Positions 1-12,776 of a DNA stretch of 64,000 nucleotides are shown one piece after another. Below the pieces are notes generated by a model. That model saw only the letters and a list, made by a program, of their open reading frames with translations, was not told the DNA's origin and made no database searches. The position numbers and the translations under genes are program-made. Source of the stretch: Yamagishiella unicocca (taxonomy: Eukaryota > Chlorophyta > Chlorophyceae > Chlamydomonadales > Volvocaceae). The stretch covers positions 224,834-288,833 of the forward strand of contig BDSL01000119.1 of the NCBI GenBank assembly GCA_003116995.1, read 5' to 3'. The first letter of the stretch is position 1, and every line of letters starts with the position of its first letter.

Positions 1-390
1 TGACCTCAACTGGTTGATGGTATTAAGTACCATTGTTTCTTCCCGTCTCGCTATGGGCATCGGCCCGTTTCGGGTGTGGGACGTTTTCGGGATCTTGGGG
101 GGGGAGTTATCCGATTGTGTTGCCGAGGCGTGCTGCTGTCTCTCCATTCGGGGGTCTGCTTGGGATGCATGTGGCCATGTGCAGGGGAGCCATCAGCGCA
201 ACCTCCCCCTGTGTATTGGTGCTTGCTGTTTCCTCTGGGCTCTCGGTTGTGAGGCTCTGGGTGGTTTGTCTTTCGGAACCGTCGGTTTTCTCTGCTTTCC
301 TTGTCTTTTTCAGTGTCAGGCGATGCGCCCGATGGCTCTACCTTTTAAGGCCTGGAGCCCACTGTAACGATTACAACTACAACTACTGCC
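1..390 (+). repeat. Direct repeat copy A (mobile-element 3' region, truncated by window start)
   Basis: This block recurs almost unchanged at 1069-1455, an offset of 1,068 bp, with only a few substitutions visible near the 3' end. Both copies finish with a segment like CACTGTAACGATTACAAC followed by ACTACTGC. Related ends appear on the opposite strand at about 5846-5910 and 7311-7380, so this is probably the 3' end of a repeat family, most likely a non-LTR retrotransposon. Open frames run through it, but none resembles a known protein. Confidence 0.8.
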
Positions 391-1068
391 GTAGGCCGTA
401 GGCACACATACTCATACTGCGGAAACTCGCACCACGTGACCCCTTAGGGGGCGCGCGAGCGTCGGTGCATGGGGCCAGATGGGAGCTGCTTGCTGTTGCC
501 GGTCGTCTAGATGGGAGTTCAGGAGGATGGAATGGCGGTGTCGTCTGGTACGTGGAGGAGGAGCTCCCGCATCGCCCGGGAACTTTCGGCACCGGTCGGA
601 TCCCATCCAGCTCGCAGCAATCTGGTTCACACCTTCGTTCGCCGCGGCCATACTGGCTCGTCACGGTGGCTTTGCAGAGTGCCTGCGCTGAGTATCCTGT
701 GGCTGTCCAGCTAGCCTGGTGGTCACCCACGCCCTTCGTTGCGAAGTATCAACTTCGCCAATGATGGCCTCTCAGCGGCGGCTTCGGTCGTCGCTCTACC
801 TGATCAGTCCTGCGGGCTGTATCCTACTTTGTGGTCTTCTTTCAGCATTTCTCTGGACTCTGGTAGCTTTCGCCGACACAGCTTCGTCGGCTCTGGTGTC
901 TCTCGCGCATGCCGCAGCCGGTGCCAGTACGCAGCCTACGCAAGTCCTGCAAAGCTACCTGGCGTTGCATACTGAAGTGGTTTCCGTATTGCAGGCGAAG
1001 GTTGCGCCACGGCTCAGCCATTCGGGCGTGTTGCCGGTCTGCCTTTTTCTAGAGACTGCTGTTGGTGT

Positions 1069-1455
1069 TGACCTCAACTGGTTGATGGTATTAAGTACCA
1101 TTGTTTCTTCCCGTCTCGCTATGGGCATCGGCCCGTTTCGGGTGTGGGACGTTTTCGGGATCTTGGGGGGGGAGTTATCCGATTGTGTTGCCGAGGCGTG
1201 CTGCTGTCTCTCCATTCGGGGGTCTGCTTGGGATGCATGTGGCCATGTGCAGGGGAGCCATCAGCGCAACCTCCCCCTGTGTATTGGTGCTTGCTGTTTC
1301 CTCTGGGCTCTCGGTTGTGAGGCTCTGGGTGGTTTGTCTTTCGGAACCGTCGGTTTTCTCAGCTTTCCTTGTCTTTTTCAGTGTCAGGCGATGCGCCCGA
1401 TGGCTCTACCTTTTCAGGTCTGGAGCCCACTGTAACGATTACAACAACTACTGCG
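1069..1455 (+). repeat. Direct repeat copy B (same mobile-element 3' region)
   Basis: Second, nearly identical copy of 1-390. The DNA between the copies (391-1068) is open in one frame, from 719 to 1435, giving 238 residues with no recognisable domain; I read that frame as fortuitous. The near-identity suggests a recent duplication, or two insertions of the same element. Similarity stops at about 1455, where a zinc-knuckle-like reading begins on the plus strand. Confidence 0.8.
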
Positions 1456-2275
1456 GCATGCCTGCTGGGCACTTCAAAAAGAACTGCCCCATCCATTCGC
1501 TCACTTGACGAAAAGTTCAACATCTTCCGTAACAGCATCCGCGCGCCACCGCAGCAGCAGCAGGCAGGCATGTGGCCCAAATGCTTCGGCGGTGGCGGAG
1601 GCAGCAGCAGCAGCGGGGGTGGGAACAAGAGTGGGCGACACGGAAAAAGGTGGGGGTTAGGGCTCAGCTGCTGGGAGTGGCAGTGGGACCTCGCACACCA
1701 ACCGCCCAAGTGCTGGATGTGCGTGACAGGTCCGACTGGGCTGAAGGGTTTACCAGCAGCAGTAGTGGCTCGGTCAGCACCTGTACCGCCGGGCCTGGGG
1801 GCCCCGGCGGGTACGGTAGCTACGGCACGACCGGCGGTGGTGTGCGCAGTGCCGGCGTGACAGGAAATCACGGCGGTAGCAGTAGCTTCAGCACTTCGAG
1901 CTACGGCTGGGCCGGCAACGGCTTGTACAGCCGTAGTAGCAGCAGCAGCACCAGGCCTGGGGGCGCTGGTGGCTGCAGCGGTGGCGCCAGGCCTGAAGGC
2001 TCCGGCGACCGCACGCTCGTCGGCTTCTGCAGTGTCGTCAGCAGTGACAGCGCGCTGCCTTCCAGCACAGGCAGCAGCAGCGGAGGTGGCGGCGGCAGCA
2101 GGGGAGGTGGCGGCAGTGGTCCGCACCATCGGCCGGTTACCCACAGCCAAGGACTGCCACTCACTCCTCCGCTCGGCCCTGTTGGCGGTCGCTCCAGCGG
2201 CGGTGGCGATGGCGGGGCAGGTACTGATCCCCCGCCACTGTACGCTGCGGCCGGTTGATGAGGTTGTGGAGGCAA
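1456..2275. other. Low-complexity, Gly/Ser/Ala-coding, mobile-element-like stretch
   Basis: Just after the repeat end the plus strand reads CGMPAGHFKKNCP, like the last three ligands of a CCHC gag knuckle; the first cysteine is missing. The rest is GGC/AGC-rich with several overlapping open frames of simple composition (poly-Gly/Ser on plus, poly-Ala/Thr on minus). I see no intact gene here. It is probably the remnant of an element that the repeat at 1069-1455 interrupted. Confidence 0.4.
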
Positions 2276-2460
2276 AACAGCAGCAGCCAGCACCCCAGGG
2301 GGAATTTGCGCTACAGGCTCCCCTATCAGGAACCGACCACCAACCAACCTAGCAGACCAGCAACCGACGAACCAGTGGAGCGCCGCAACGATGCAAGCAG
2401 CGGAACCGCCCGCCTCTCATCTCAAAAAGCACGAACCCCAAGCAGGGCACAACCCGCAGA
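2276..2460 (-). repeat. Dispersed repeat, copy 1 of pair with 7467-7640
   Basis: The segment starting near CAGCAGCCAGCACCCCAGGG matches 7467-7640 in the same orientation over about 180 bp with scattered substitutions. At the second copy it lies directly upstream, in minus-strand terms, of the conserved 3' terminus at 7311-7380. Both are therefore probably the 3' part of a minus-strand element. Confidence 0.7.
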
Positions 2461-5400
2461 CACGGAAAACAAGAAGCAAGGGAAAACCCCCAGCCCCAGG
2501 ACAACCCGGGCCGATCGCGAATCCACCAGAACATCAGCCGGCCCCCCACACACGTGTCATTGCCTTTGCCCGCGCCCTGCTCAAAGCGCGGAATGTATGT
2601 ATGGTTCGCCCATTTCGCGCTACCGCATCCGTCCACATCACATTGCTGAGTCACATCCAGTGGGAATAGCAGCTTGTCCGCAAACTCACGTTCTGGCATA
2701 AGGCGCTTTGATTCCCTCAGGTCCAACTCCTCCTCCGGCTTCGTCGGCGGCTCCAGGCGCGTCCAATGCCGGCCTGTGTCGCAGCCGCCGCAGCGCAGCA
2801 TGCGCGCATCTATCGCCCTGTGGCCCCTCACAGCCATCCGCACACCTCACAGCCATCTCACACTGCAGGTCCCTCACCACACTGCAGGTCCATCCGCACA
2901 CCTCGCAGCCATCTCACACTGCAGTTCCCTCGACGGGCGGAACGGCGGAGGTCCTCACTGCATCCGCGTCAGTCGCTAGCAGGTGGCAGCAGCTCCGCGT
3001 CCGAGTGCCGTCGTCACGGGCCGCCGCTCCCAACAGCCCCACCGACTCAACCCCAAGAATCATGTCGCGCTGCGGGAGCTGCAGGGTGTTGGAGGCTCCG
3101 CCTCGCTGTACATCGTCGCCGGGGGCATCCGGCACTCGACGGGCTTGGAGGTGACCACCGGTGCGCATGGCGGAGTAGCGCAGCGTGTCTTGATGCTGTA
3201 CTAGCTATGGGCATGTTGCCCGCTGCCGCCGGGTAAGCCTCGCAGCGCCAAAGCTGCCTGCTCCACCAACGGCTCCTCTGCTGCGCCCTTTTGTTCGTCC
3301 AGTGCACATCGTGCCGCATTCCAAACCTCGAACCAAAACAACCAAGCAGAAGAACCACGCCGAGGAATGAGGCGTGGTTCCGCTTAGTACTCTGCGGCAC
3401 CAACGGAGTTGGTCAGAAGGGCCCTGTGCCTGACCTGAATCGCGAGATTCACACGTGTCCCCATCGCTGTCGAAACGAGTGGAAACCGAATCCATGACGC
3501 AATCAATCCTAACGGCAACAGAGGCGCTGTAGTTACGGCAACAGCATACAAGCGGGGACACAAATGCCCTGGCTCCGCAAACCCCGCAAACGACGGGCCC
3601 ATCAATCAAAACCCCCAGCAGCCAACTGCGCGCGATCGCACGGCTCCAGGCGGGGTTCCCCAGGTGGTCAAGGCACCGCCGGCTGGCACTAACAGCCTGG
3701 TGGGAGCGTGTGGCGGCAGAGCTCAATCGCACTGACAGCAGCGGCCAAAGCGACAATGTAGATGTTATAAAGTAGAGCCACGGCTAGAGCCACGGCTGTC
3801 TATTCGCAGACCGCGACGGACCAACCAGAGCCAGCAGTGCAGTCTGGGCCAGTGCAGCCAGGGTCTGGGCCAGTACAGCGAGTTAGACCCCAAGAGAAGC
3901 GGCGGGGCAGGGCGGGGGCCGCGGAGGGACATACAGACCTCCGCTCCTACGAATCATTTGGCCCTCGCAACGGAATAATCTGTTCCAGCAATATCCATGA
4001 ACTCACAAGTGTTAGCGATCCTACCTTTCCCAGAGCAATCGACGGCAGTCGACGGCCATAAATATGATGTACCGGTAACCAATCGTCGTCAATAATAATG
4101 CTAATTTATTGTCCTCTCTACTTACACATCGATAATCACACTAAAGTCGTCCTCGGTGACGACACACCGTCTGGGCCCCAACACATACAGCGCCACTGCC
4201 TCTGCTGCCGGTCCGCTGACGCCGCTGATCGGCTTGGCGCTACTCATCTTCCCTGCCTATAACGGTGGCCTCATGGCGTACCGACTCAATACTCTAGGCG
4301 TCGTCTCAGCAAAACATATGAACTTACGCATTCGTAAGGGCTTCATAAGATTGCGCCAATGGCCGGTTGCGACGCCTCGGCTACAAAATCCGGCTTTCCA
4401 TCCGCGCCCCCGATACTAGGCATAGAGTAATAAGGCTTTTGTTGAATGGGCAACCAGCTTTAGCATACCTGTCCGCCTTCCATGTTTTCAGCAGCAGTAA
4501 GCTGTGTGAACTGCTGTCTTAGATGAACTTGGGCCCTGCCGCGCGTGAATGGATGCCAAACATATATCGTGGCACCGCCATCTTGGGCATGGCGGGGTGT
4601 CATTTATTTGGGGCGTTTGCTGGTTCTAGCGCTGCTGGCTCGTCGGTGCGGTCTCGTCCTGGCTTTCGATCTGCTTGTCCTGGGTTTACCCGGCGTCTCT
4701 GTGCTTTCTAAGCCTTTCCTGTGCCCTTAGGGGCGTCTGCTGGGTTCAGCCCTGGCTCTCATACCATGAGGCGACGAGTACGTGTCCTCAAGCCAGGGCG
4801 AACCCAGGACAAGAAGAGGCGCCCGTAGCCGTGGCCTTTTTGTTGTTAGGAGTACCTCACGTTACGACGTTTATCGCTTACTTATTCCGTCTCCATCTCG
4901 TAGCCTCTACTGCTGCAGTACGGGTGCCGACATCATTATAATGGACGACACATTGCCGATTGCCGATCAGTCGGGATGTGTGACCGGACAGCACTGGATG
5001 ACTAGCAGTAGTAAGGGAGCGGACAGAAAGGTACACCAGCGCGCTGATGGAATGTGGCAATATCCGGCTTTAGGCGCGTTTTGACTGCTGCAAGCTTTCC
5101 GACGGATCTTGTTTTGGCGGTCTTCTCAAGGACACAGATGACAAGCGGACACCCAGCCATGGCCATCTCGAGGTCTTCGTGCCGCAAACAAAGCGTTCGA
5201 GATCGTTCGATACACCATGCCGTTTGCTGGAGTCCTCGTGGTCACTTAAACAATCCATTAGCAGATTCTGCAGCCTGCAAGTTGCCATCCATAGACTTTT
5301 CCTGGAATTCGCCTGGCTCAACAGCGCATCACATTGCAGAACATGACAATTACCGAACTGTAACGGCATTGCAGGGAAGGGATGTCTCGATGAATCGCGA

Positions 5401-5845
5401 AATGCCATACAGAAGGCTGCAGCTCGTGCTCCCTACACAGGTGGAGCTGTCCAATGACCTTCGCTTGTAGACATGTACCTAGAAGTGGAGCAATATGTCA
5501 GCCGGGTCACACCCTTCATTAGGCACCATTATGTCATAGCTGTCAGCGGGTGTGGCCTGACTTGGAAAACAGGTATGGTATGTCACCACTCGTGCTGCAG
5601 CAGCGGCCGCCTACAGCCGGGGTGCTTGTGGGGCGGCGAATAGCGTCCCTGGGCGGGGCCCTGGCGGACCAGCAGCGACGACGTTAGGGGCATCACATAT
5701 TCCACGTTCCTTGCAGTCCATGGCTTTTCAATGACCGTATGAAAGCGCACCGTGTTTGCGGTGCGCTTCCAGACGGGGTTCGTAAAGGCGGACGTGCGTG
5801 CGTCTATGCCGTTGGCCCGTTGCGAAGACCGCATAAAAGCCGTAG
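2461..5845. other. Intergenic / decayed mobile-element DNA, no intact gene
   Basis: No open frame has convincing coding character. On the minus strand around 2560-2850 a reading includes CGGCDTGRHWTRLEPP, reminiscent of a degraded PHD finger (CxxC...H...PP). At 2820-2940 there are short tandem repeats of a CACAGCCATCTCACACTGCAGG-type phrase. Around 4620-4830 a quasi-palindromic GGGTTCAGCCCTGGCT / AGCCAGGGCGAACCC pair is visible. The remainder shows nothing I can name. Confidence 0.5.
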
Positions 5846-5904
5846 TAGTAATTGCTACAGTTTGCCCCAGACCAGAAGGCAGAGCCATCGGGCACATCGC
5901 CGGA

Positions 5905-6075
5905 CACCAACTGCAGCCAAAGCCTCCCCTCAATCAGAACAACCAGCAGAGCGCCTCAACAAGTCGAACAGAAGCCCCCCACATGAGGCCCAAAAAGGGG
6001 GCTCCCACAGGAGCACCGGCCAGCCGGGGCCTTATCCGACCCTTCGCAACTGGGCGCCAGGCAAACACACACTAG
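5905..6075 (+). repeat. Left arm of a 2-kb-spaced inverted repeat
   Basis: This stretch, from ACACCAACTGCAGCCAAAG to the ACACACTAGTC end, reappears as its reverse complement at about 8030-8250, including the phrases for AACCAGCAGAGCGCCTCAAC and CACATGAGGCCCAAAAA. The arms enclose a plus-strand retrotransposon end and a minus-strand element end, so the block looks like nested insertions or one compound element. Confidence 0.65.
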
Positions 6076-6099
6076 TCGGCCTTAGACATTCCGCATCAG

Positions 6100-7310
6100 A
6101 CGGTGTTGAGGACAAACTCTTCCCCAATACTGGCTCGGGTGTTGGCGGTGTTGCCTCCTGTTACAGGATATTGCGGACATACCGTTGGTCCCAGGCACGT
6201 GATGCTGGAGTGTGCCCCTTTGGGGGGACCCGCTGATCCCAGCAAGCCAGTCTGGAGCAGCAGGGGGACCATATGTATGCGGCCCCGGCTGGAGTATACA
6301 TATCCGGAGCTGGTGTGCTGTTGGGCGCTCCGCACGCTGGGGGATGTCCTGAGGACGCGTGAGGCGCTGACCGCGGTCCTGCATGAGACCGACATCGCAG
6401 TTAGGTCAGAGGCAATGGCGAACTGATGCGCAGCTGCCGAGCGCAGCCTCTGCCCCCGCACGAGGGAGACGCCGGTTTTATTGGAGCCTCGACGGTGGCG
6501 GGAGTTTATGGGGGCACTCGAGGGCCTGTGGGTGGAGCCCCCATCCCCGTGACTGGTGGCCGCGGTGGCGACTAGGGCGGTGCCGGTGGATACTGGCCAC
6601 CCTACCACAACGGAAGTGAACGTGATGTTGGGTGCGCGCCTCGGCTGGCGGGTTGCCACTTATTTCGGTCCGGAATATGTTGGTGCGAGTGGCTGCGATC
6701 ATGCAATTTTCGGAAACGGCGGCGGCTCGTGCTGCCGCGCATGAGCTATCGTTCGAGATATGGGGTGGACAGCGGCTGCCACTGGGCTGCGCTTGGCTGT
6801 ATCGGCACTTCAAGGCGCGTTCCGGAGGTTGTGGCAGGGTCGGAGCTGGGAGAACTCCCACAGAGGGATAGTGGCGGCTCACGGTTGATGGGATTCCTCT
6901 GCTTGGCAACTCCCACATGTGGGGCGCAATGGCCTCTCCATGCGGTTGTGGTGAGTACCCTGGTGCGGTGCAAAGCGGCCTTTCCCCTCGGCAGCATCAC
7001 TTCTGGAGCTGCCCGGTGGCTCAAGCCATCGTTGACCAAATGACTGTACGGGTGGGCGCGGGTGTGTCCGGGCGTCAAGGATGGATGGTGTTGGCCCCTC
7101 CGGGGATGCAGCAATGTGTTTGGGACGTCATGGTGCTAGCGGCTGTCAGCGCGATGGAGGCTGGGCGGCGGTACATGGCGGCTGCTTCAAAGACGTCGGA
7201 TGGGATCTCCCCTGGTGCCAGTTTGTGATCGGGCACTAGGCGGTCCGGACCAAGGGGTGGGGAGGGGTTGGTCCCCACCACCCTCTGTTGTGGCTTGTTC
7301 AGGGCCGCCT
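6100..7310 (+). mobile_element. Non-LTR retrotransposon 3' end (ORF2 C-terminus), degenerate
   Basis: The clearest part is 6917-7228, whose protein contains CGCGEYPGAVQ...HHFWSCPVAQAIV. This is a C-terminal CCHC knuckle of the type found at the end of LINE-like reverse transcriptases (Cys-x-Cys, then His-x4-Cys). Upstream, 6100-6900 gives partial frames (for example RTLGDVLRTREALTAVLHE) broken by stops and frameshifts, as expected of a decayed ORF2. No reverse-transcriptase catalytic block (YADD type) is visible, so the copy is 5'-truncated. The 3' flank ends near 7310, against a minus-strand element end. Clade is not assignable from this much sequence. Confidence 0.6.
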
Positions 7311-7640
7311 AGTTGTTGCAACGGTTACAGTGGGTTCCAGACCAAGAAGTAGAACCATCGGGCGCATCGCCTGACACTGAACAAGACGGAGGAAACAAAA
7401 ACCGACATGCACCGAAACAAAGGCAAACCACCAGAACACCAAATTGACAGGCCGTAGGCACACAGAGCAGCAGCCAGCACCCCAGGGGGAATTTGCACTA
7501 GAGGCTCCCCTATCAGGAACTGGCCACCAACCAACCTAACAGCCCAGCATCCGACGAACCAGTGAAGCGCCGCAACAATGCAAACATCGGAACCAGCCAC
7601 CTCTCATCCCATAAGGCACGGACCCCTAGTAGGGCTCAAC
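7311..7640 (-). mobile_element. Minus-strand element 3' end
   Basis: Read on the minus strand, 7380-7311 carries the same terminus as the direct repeats at 1-390 and 1069-1455 (GTGTCAGGCGATGCGCCCGA, then GGAACCCACTGTAAC). Adjacent 7467-7640 matches 2276-2460. It therefore belongs to the same family but is inverted relative to the copies at the start of the window. Confidence 0.6.
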
Positions 7641-8029
7641 ACGCCTATATAGCCAGAAAGTATGAAGCACGGGAAACCCCGCTCCCCCCTCCCCGCTGCC
7701 CGCTCCCCACTCCCCGCTCCCCGGACCGATCAGGAATCCACCAGTACCTCAGCCGGTCCCCCGCACACAAGGCGATTGGCGACAACCCGCAAGAAAGGAT
7801 GCCGAGGCCCCACTGCATCCCAGCCTTTCTGGGGAAGCCCCAGCGCAGCAAAGCCCCTCAGCAAGGCCTAAAACTCCACCACCCCACGGCGAACGGCACG
7901 ATCCAGAAGACCACTACCCGGAGTAAGAGGGGGACCACCAGCCCCCGCCCTTTTCAAGGCCGCGGCCATAAACCGGCGCCCCACCTCCATGGCAGTAATA
8001 GCCGCTAGGACTACTACATCCCAGACTAG

Positions 8030-8250
8030 TGTGTGTTGGTCTGGCACCCAAATGTGAGGGGTCGGATTAGGCCCCGGCTGGCCGGTGCTGCTCCGGGAGT
8101 TCCCATTTTGCTCCCCCTTACTTCAGGCTGGGTGTTGGTCTGGTGTGGGAGGAATTTCTTGGGCCTCATGTGGAGGCTTCTGCTCGACTTGTTGAGGCGC
8201 TCTGCTGGTTGTTCTGATCGAGGAGCTGCTTGGGCTCCAGTTGGTGTACT
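8030..8250 (-). repeat. Right arm of inverted repeat (pairs with 5905-6075)
   Basis: This is the reverse complement of 5905-6075, with an internal segment of roughly 50 bp that is absent from the left arm. It directly abuts the KAS III-derived fragment that begins at about 8307, so the gene fragment may have been captured by, or inserted next to, this element. Confidence 0.65.
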
Positions 8251-8306
8251 GCTAATAGGGGGGCCAACAGGACAACAGGAGGGCCGCCAGCCCCGACCCT
8301 CTTCAA

Positions 8307-8620
8307 GGCCATTCGCTGCCACCGGCATGTCGTGCAGCCGTGGCAGTCGTCGGTGCAGCAGCAGCTGTATCCCGTGCAGAGCTGCACGGCCGAGATGCTC
8401 GTCGGCGTTGGCAGCTCAGCTCCAGAGACCTACCTCACAAACCATGACTTGAAGAAGCTTGTAGAGGCGGCCGACGATTGGATTACATCGCGCACCGACA
8501 TCAAGAAGCACCATGTCCTTGGCAAGGGCGAAATGCTGACGCAACATGCAGCTATAGCCAGTCGAACACTGGAGACGGCCGGCCCAGCTGCCAAGGATCT
8601 CGTGCTTTCCGCGCACCACT
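8307..8620 (+). pseudogene. Truncated copy of KAS III exon 1 (gene fragment)
   Basis: The plus-strand reading contains [19 protein letters not shown] and GKGEMLTQHAAIAS, matching exon 1 of the KAS III gene at 18921-19328. DNA similarity is high over about 300 bp. Differences include conserved-site changes (SRTGIKKR becomes SRTDIKKH), an 8-bp loss near the transit-peptide part and a 6-bp loss where the parent encodes KDIDLVL. Similarity ends before the exon 1 donor and no other KAS III exon follows, so the catalytic Cys/His/Asn parts are absent. It lies opposite in strand to the parent and about 10 kb away, beside a mobile-element arm. The frame is open to a stop near 8623, but no functional product is expected. 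Confidence 0.88.
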
Positions 8621-8639
8621 GTTAGTGGGGGCCCGGCAG

Positions 8640-9140
8640 GGAGCTCGGTGGGGGGCTCGGTTGGGTTGGAGATACGGTTTTGCAAAACCGAGGGGTAACC
8701 GACCTTCATATGCCATAGGACTGGCTTTAGCTGCAAAACTGGCGTGCCGACCTAGAAGCTGTGCTGTTTTGTGCTTTCCTGGCTGGCCACAGCTGGTCGA
8801 CTGAGGCCTTGCACATCGGTTGTCCCAAAGCACTTAGGCTCATCTAAGGATCACAGAAGCAATCGTAGCAATCAAGTTGAAGTGAAAGTCTCTACCCTGA
8901 CATAACAGACATGTGCTCCACTGGATCAACGGTTGCGTTGCTAGGTGTTCGGTTAATGATAACACGATGCGGGGGTGTTGTGTGCTGCCTATTGTACTGA
9001 TTTGTGTCGCGGGTCTGCTAGGCGTTGCTAGGTGTCGTGATGGTTTTCCCAATGTGACGTGTGCACCTTCCTGCAGTATTGCTGGGTGCAATGGTATGAA
9101 TGATTGCAAGACCATTGACAGATAAATTCTCGACGGTTAA
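8640..9140. other. Intergenic region between repeat cluster and alpha-tubulin 3' end
   Basis: No gene is seen. The right part probably holds the alpha-tubulin terminator region, because transcription on the minus strand runs toward it. The open frames here are short and of non-coding composition. Confidence 0.6.
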
Positions 9141-9145
9141 TTACA
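9141..9145 (-). promoter_or_regulatory. TGTAA polyadenylation signal of alpha-tubulin
   Basis: TTACA on the plus strand is TGTAA on the minus strand, the usual green-algal polyadenylation signal. It lies 70 bp downstream of the alpha-tubulin stop codon at 9215-9217, a typical 3' UTR distance. Confidence 0.6.
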
Positions 9146-9214
9146 GGTTAATTTACTGAACCTCCGCAGAACTCTGCCATAACAATTGGTGACGTGGTGC
9201 TTGCAATGAGCAAT

Positions 9215-11017
<1,803 letters not shown>

Positions 11018-11179
11018 GGTTGCTTAGAAGCAGAAGTCGAAACGAGTCGAGGGAGAGAGTCTGTGGATCCTGCTGTTGGGTGGCGCGAGGCTTAATGACC
11101 TGCGTCCCAACTGTAAGCAGCTGAGTATTGTTGAATAAGTATAATCGAAGATGATACATTTTACTGCGCCAGAATGGCC

Positions 11180-11186
11180 ATTTATA
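11180..11186 (-). promoter_or_regulatory. TATA box of alpha-tubulin
   Basis: The minus strand reads AAAGTATAAATGGCC here, a good TATAAAT element about 165 bp upstream of the alpha-tubulin ATG. This fits a TATA-driven, strongly expressed gene with a 5' UTR of roughly 130 nt. Tub-box repeats were not clearly recognised. Confidence 0.6.
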
Positions 11187-11189
11187 CTT

Positions 11190-12202
11190 TTAATCGCTCC
11201 AGGGACCCCTAATTTCAATCTAAGGTCCTGCGAGGACGCGGAGAAGGCCCCGTACGTGCAGTTCTTAGCAGCCCGCCAATACAAACTTGCTTCACCCCCA
11301 AATATCCTTATGTTCTGTTGTTTATTGCCGAACCTGGGGTAGTCGGGCAATGTCGTCCCAGTGCTCATTTTTGGACACGGGTGTAATAAATGCTGTTTGT
11401 GATCTATACCTGCGCTTCATGAAAAGCCTCTTTAGGGATGGCGTTTGGCATTGGTTGGTTGGCGAAAGGCCTGGAGTCGGTGAGAAAAGCGCGGGAAAAA
11501 ATGCAACAAAGCTAAAAGACTGATATTCGACGAGTTTGCAGCTTAAGAATATAGCTAGCCCTGGCAACCAACGAACCAAGTCCTAGTGCGCGCTCACACT
11601 GAGCTCAACGTCCCATCCGGCGACGCGGCTTTTACACACGAGCATTTGTGGGACGCCCCAGAGCTAGACACAGCTGACCCTTCTCTTCGTACGAGAAAGT
11701 TATTTCTTCCTCGGTGATACCCTCCATTCGGTCAACCGCTTGGGAAGCCGAATGCGATATTGGGAGCTGTGGATGACGCTTAGCGTAAAGCGCACACAGC
11801 CTTGCTTGCATCATGACGCACCCCAGGCCAACCCTGGCAACTATGCCAACGTCTACACGCAATGTCAAAGTAGCTGCGGACCATTCCGCGCGCTTTTGCA
11901 CACTCGCTCTTGTTTATCGGTTCGGCAACCCTTGCGTATCCAAGGAAACCGGCCGTCGATTACATGGGAGGCGTCCCGTAGCTCTCCCGTGTGAACCGTA
12001 TGAACCCTCAGCTGCGGCTTGAAGGAGCGGGCTGCAAGAGACATGGTGCCATGCGCCTTTGCGTGTCTGGGCTATACACCTCCGACTGGCACTTATCGAC
12101 CTTGCGCCTAGTGCCCCAAGGATAACAAGTTATGGCGGCAGCGCCCGGCAGTATACAGCGATGCCAAAAGTCAGGCCTCACCACACGGCCAAACAAACTC
12201 CG
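11190..12202. other. Intergenic between alpha-tubulin 5' end and KAS III 3' end
   Basis: Contains the alpha-tubulin upstream region (to about 11.5 kb). One short minus-strand frame (11632-11727) has plausible codons but is too short to call. A TGTAA on the minus strand at 12203-12207 could end KAS III transcripts with a 3' UTR of about 570 nt. I see no gene here. Confidence 0.5.
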
Positions 12203-12776
12203 TTACAGCCCTCAGGGGCACTCTTCTGCGGCGATCTATCCACACTGCCACTTCCTATACTCCACAACCGCCGACCCGCATTGCCGATAGGCAGTCTCCA
12301 TGTGGCATTGGTTGAAGGAATCCCTAGCGCGCCACAGCCAGCGGATGGGCCGCTGCCCATTCCGAGCGCCTCTGTGCCGTCAACGCCGTCTACGCCCGGC
12401 ACTCGCTCCGAAACCGTCGTTTATCCTCCCCACCCCGTAGCTCCGGAGCCCGCCATGCCGCGACCCTAAATCCGCCCTAGCCCCCCTGCTGTTTCGCCGT
12501 GTCACCATAAGGCCCACCTGCACGTGGGCCACCTGGCAACCCGCAAACCCCATAAAACACACCGAGCTCCAACACTCCCCCGCCCCCCACCAAAGCTACC
12601 CCGACCAGCGGCTCCACACCCACTTGCGCACCTCCCCCAGCCCCTGCCTCCGGCCACTCCAAGAATCAGCCCAGCAACCGCCAGTAACCGCCAGCCCCCG
12701 GATCCCGGAACCTGGATCATGTTCTTCTGAGGCAGTCCGAGGGTACTCCAGCGGCATGCTCCGTCCGCCCGCCGCC

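Noticed and set aside
719..1435. 238-codon plus-strand frame in the direct-repeat region
   Set aside because: Its second half is the repeat shared with 1-390, whose termini also occur inverted elsewhere; Cys/Leu-rich composition without a motif fits mobile-element non-coding DNA.
11632..11727. Short minus-strand frame MEGITEEEITFSYEEKGQ...
   Set aside because: Composition is protein-like, but it is only 31 codons with no splice partner or context; not enough to call a gene.
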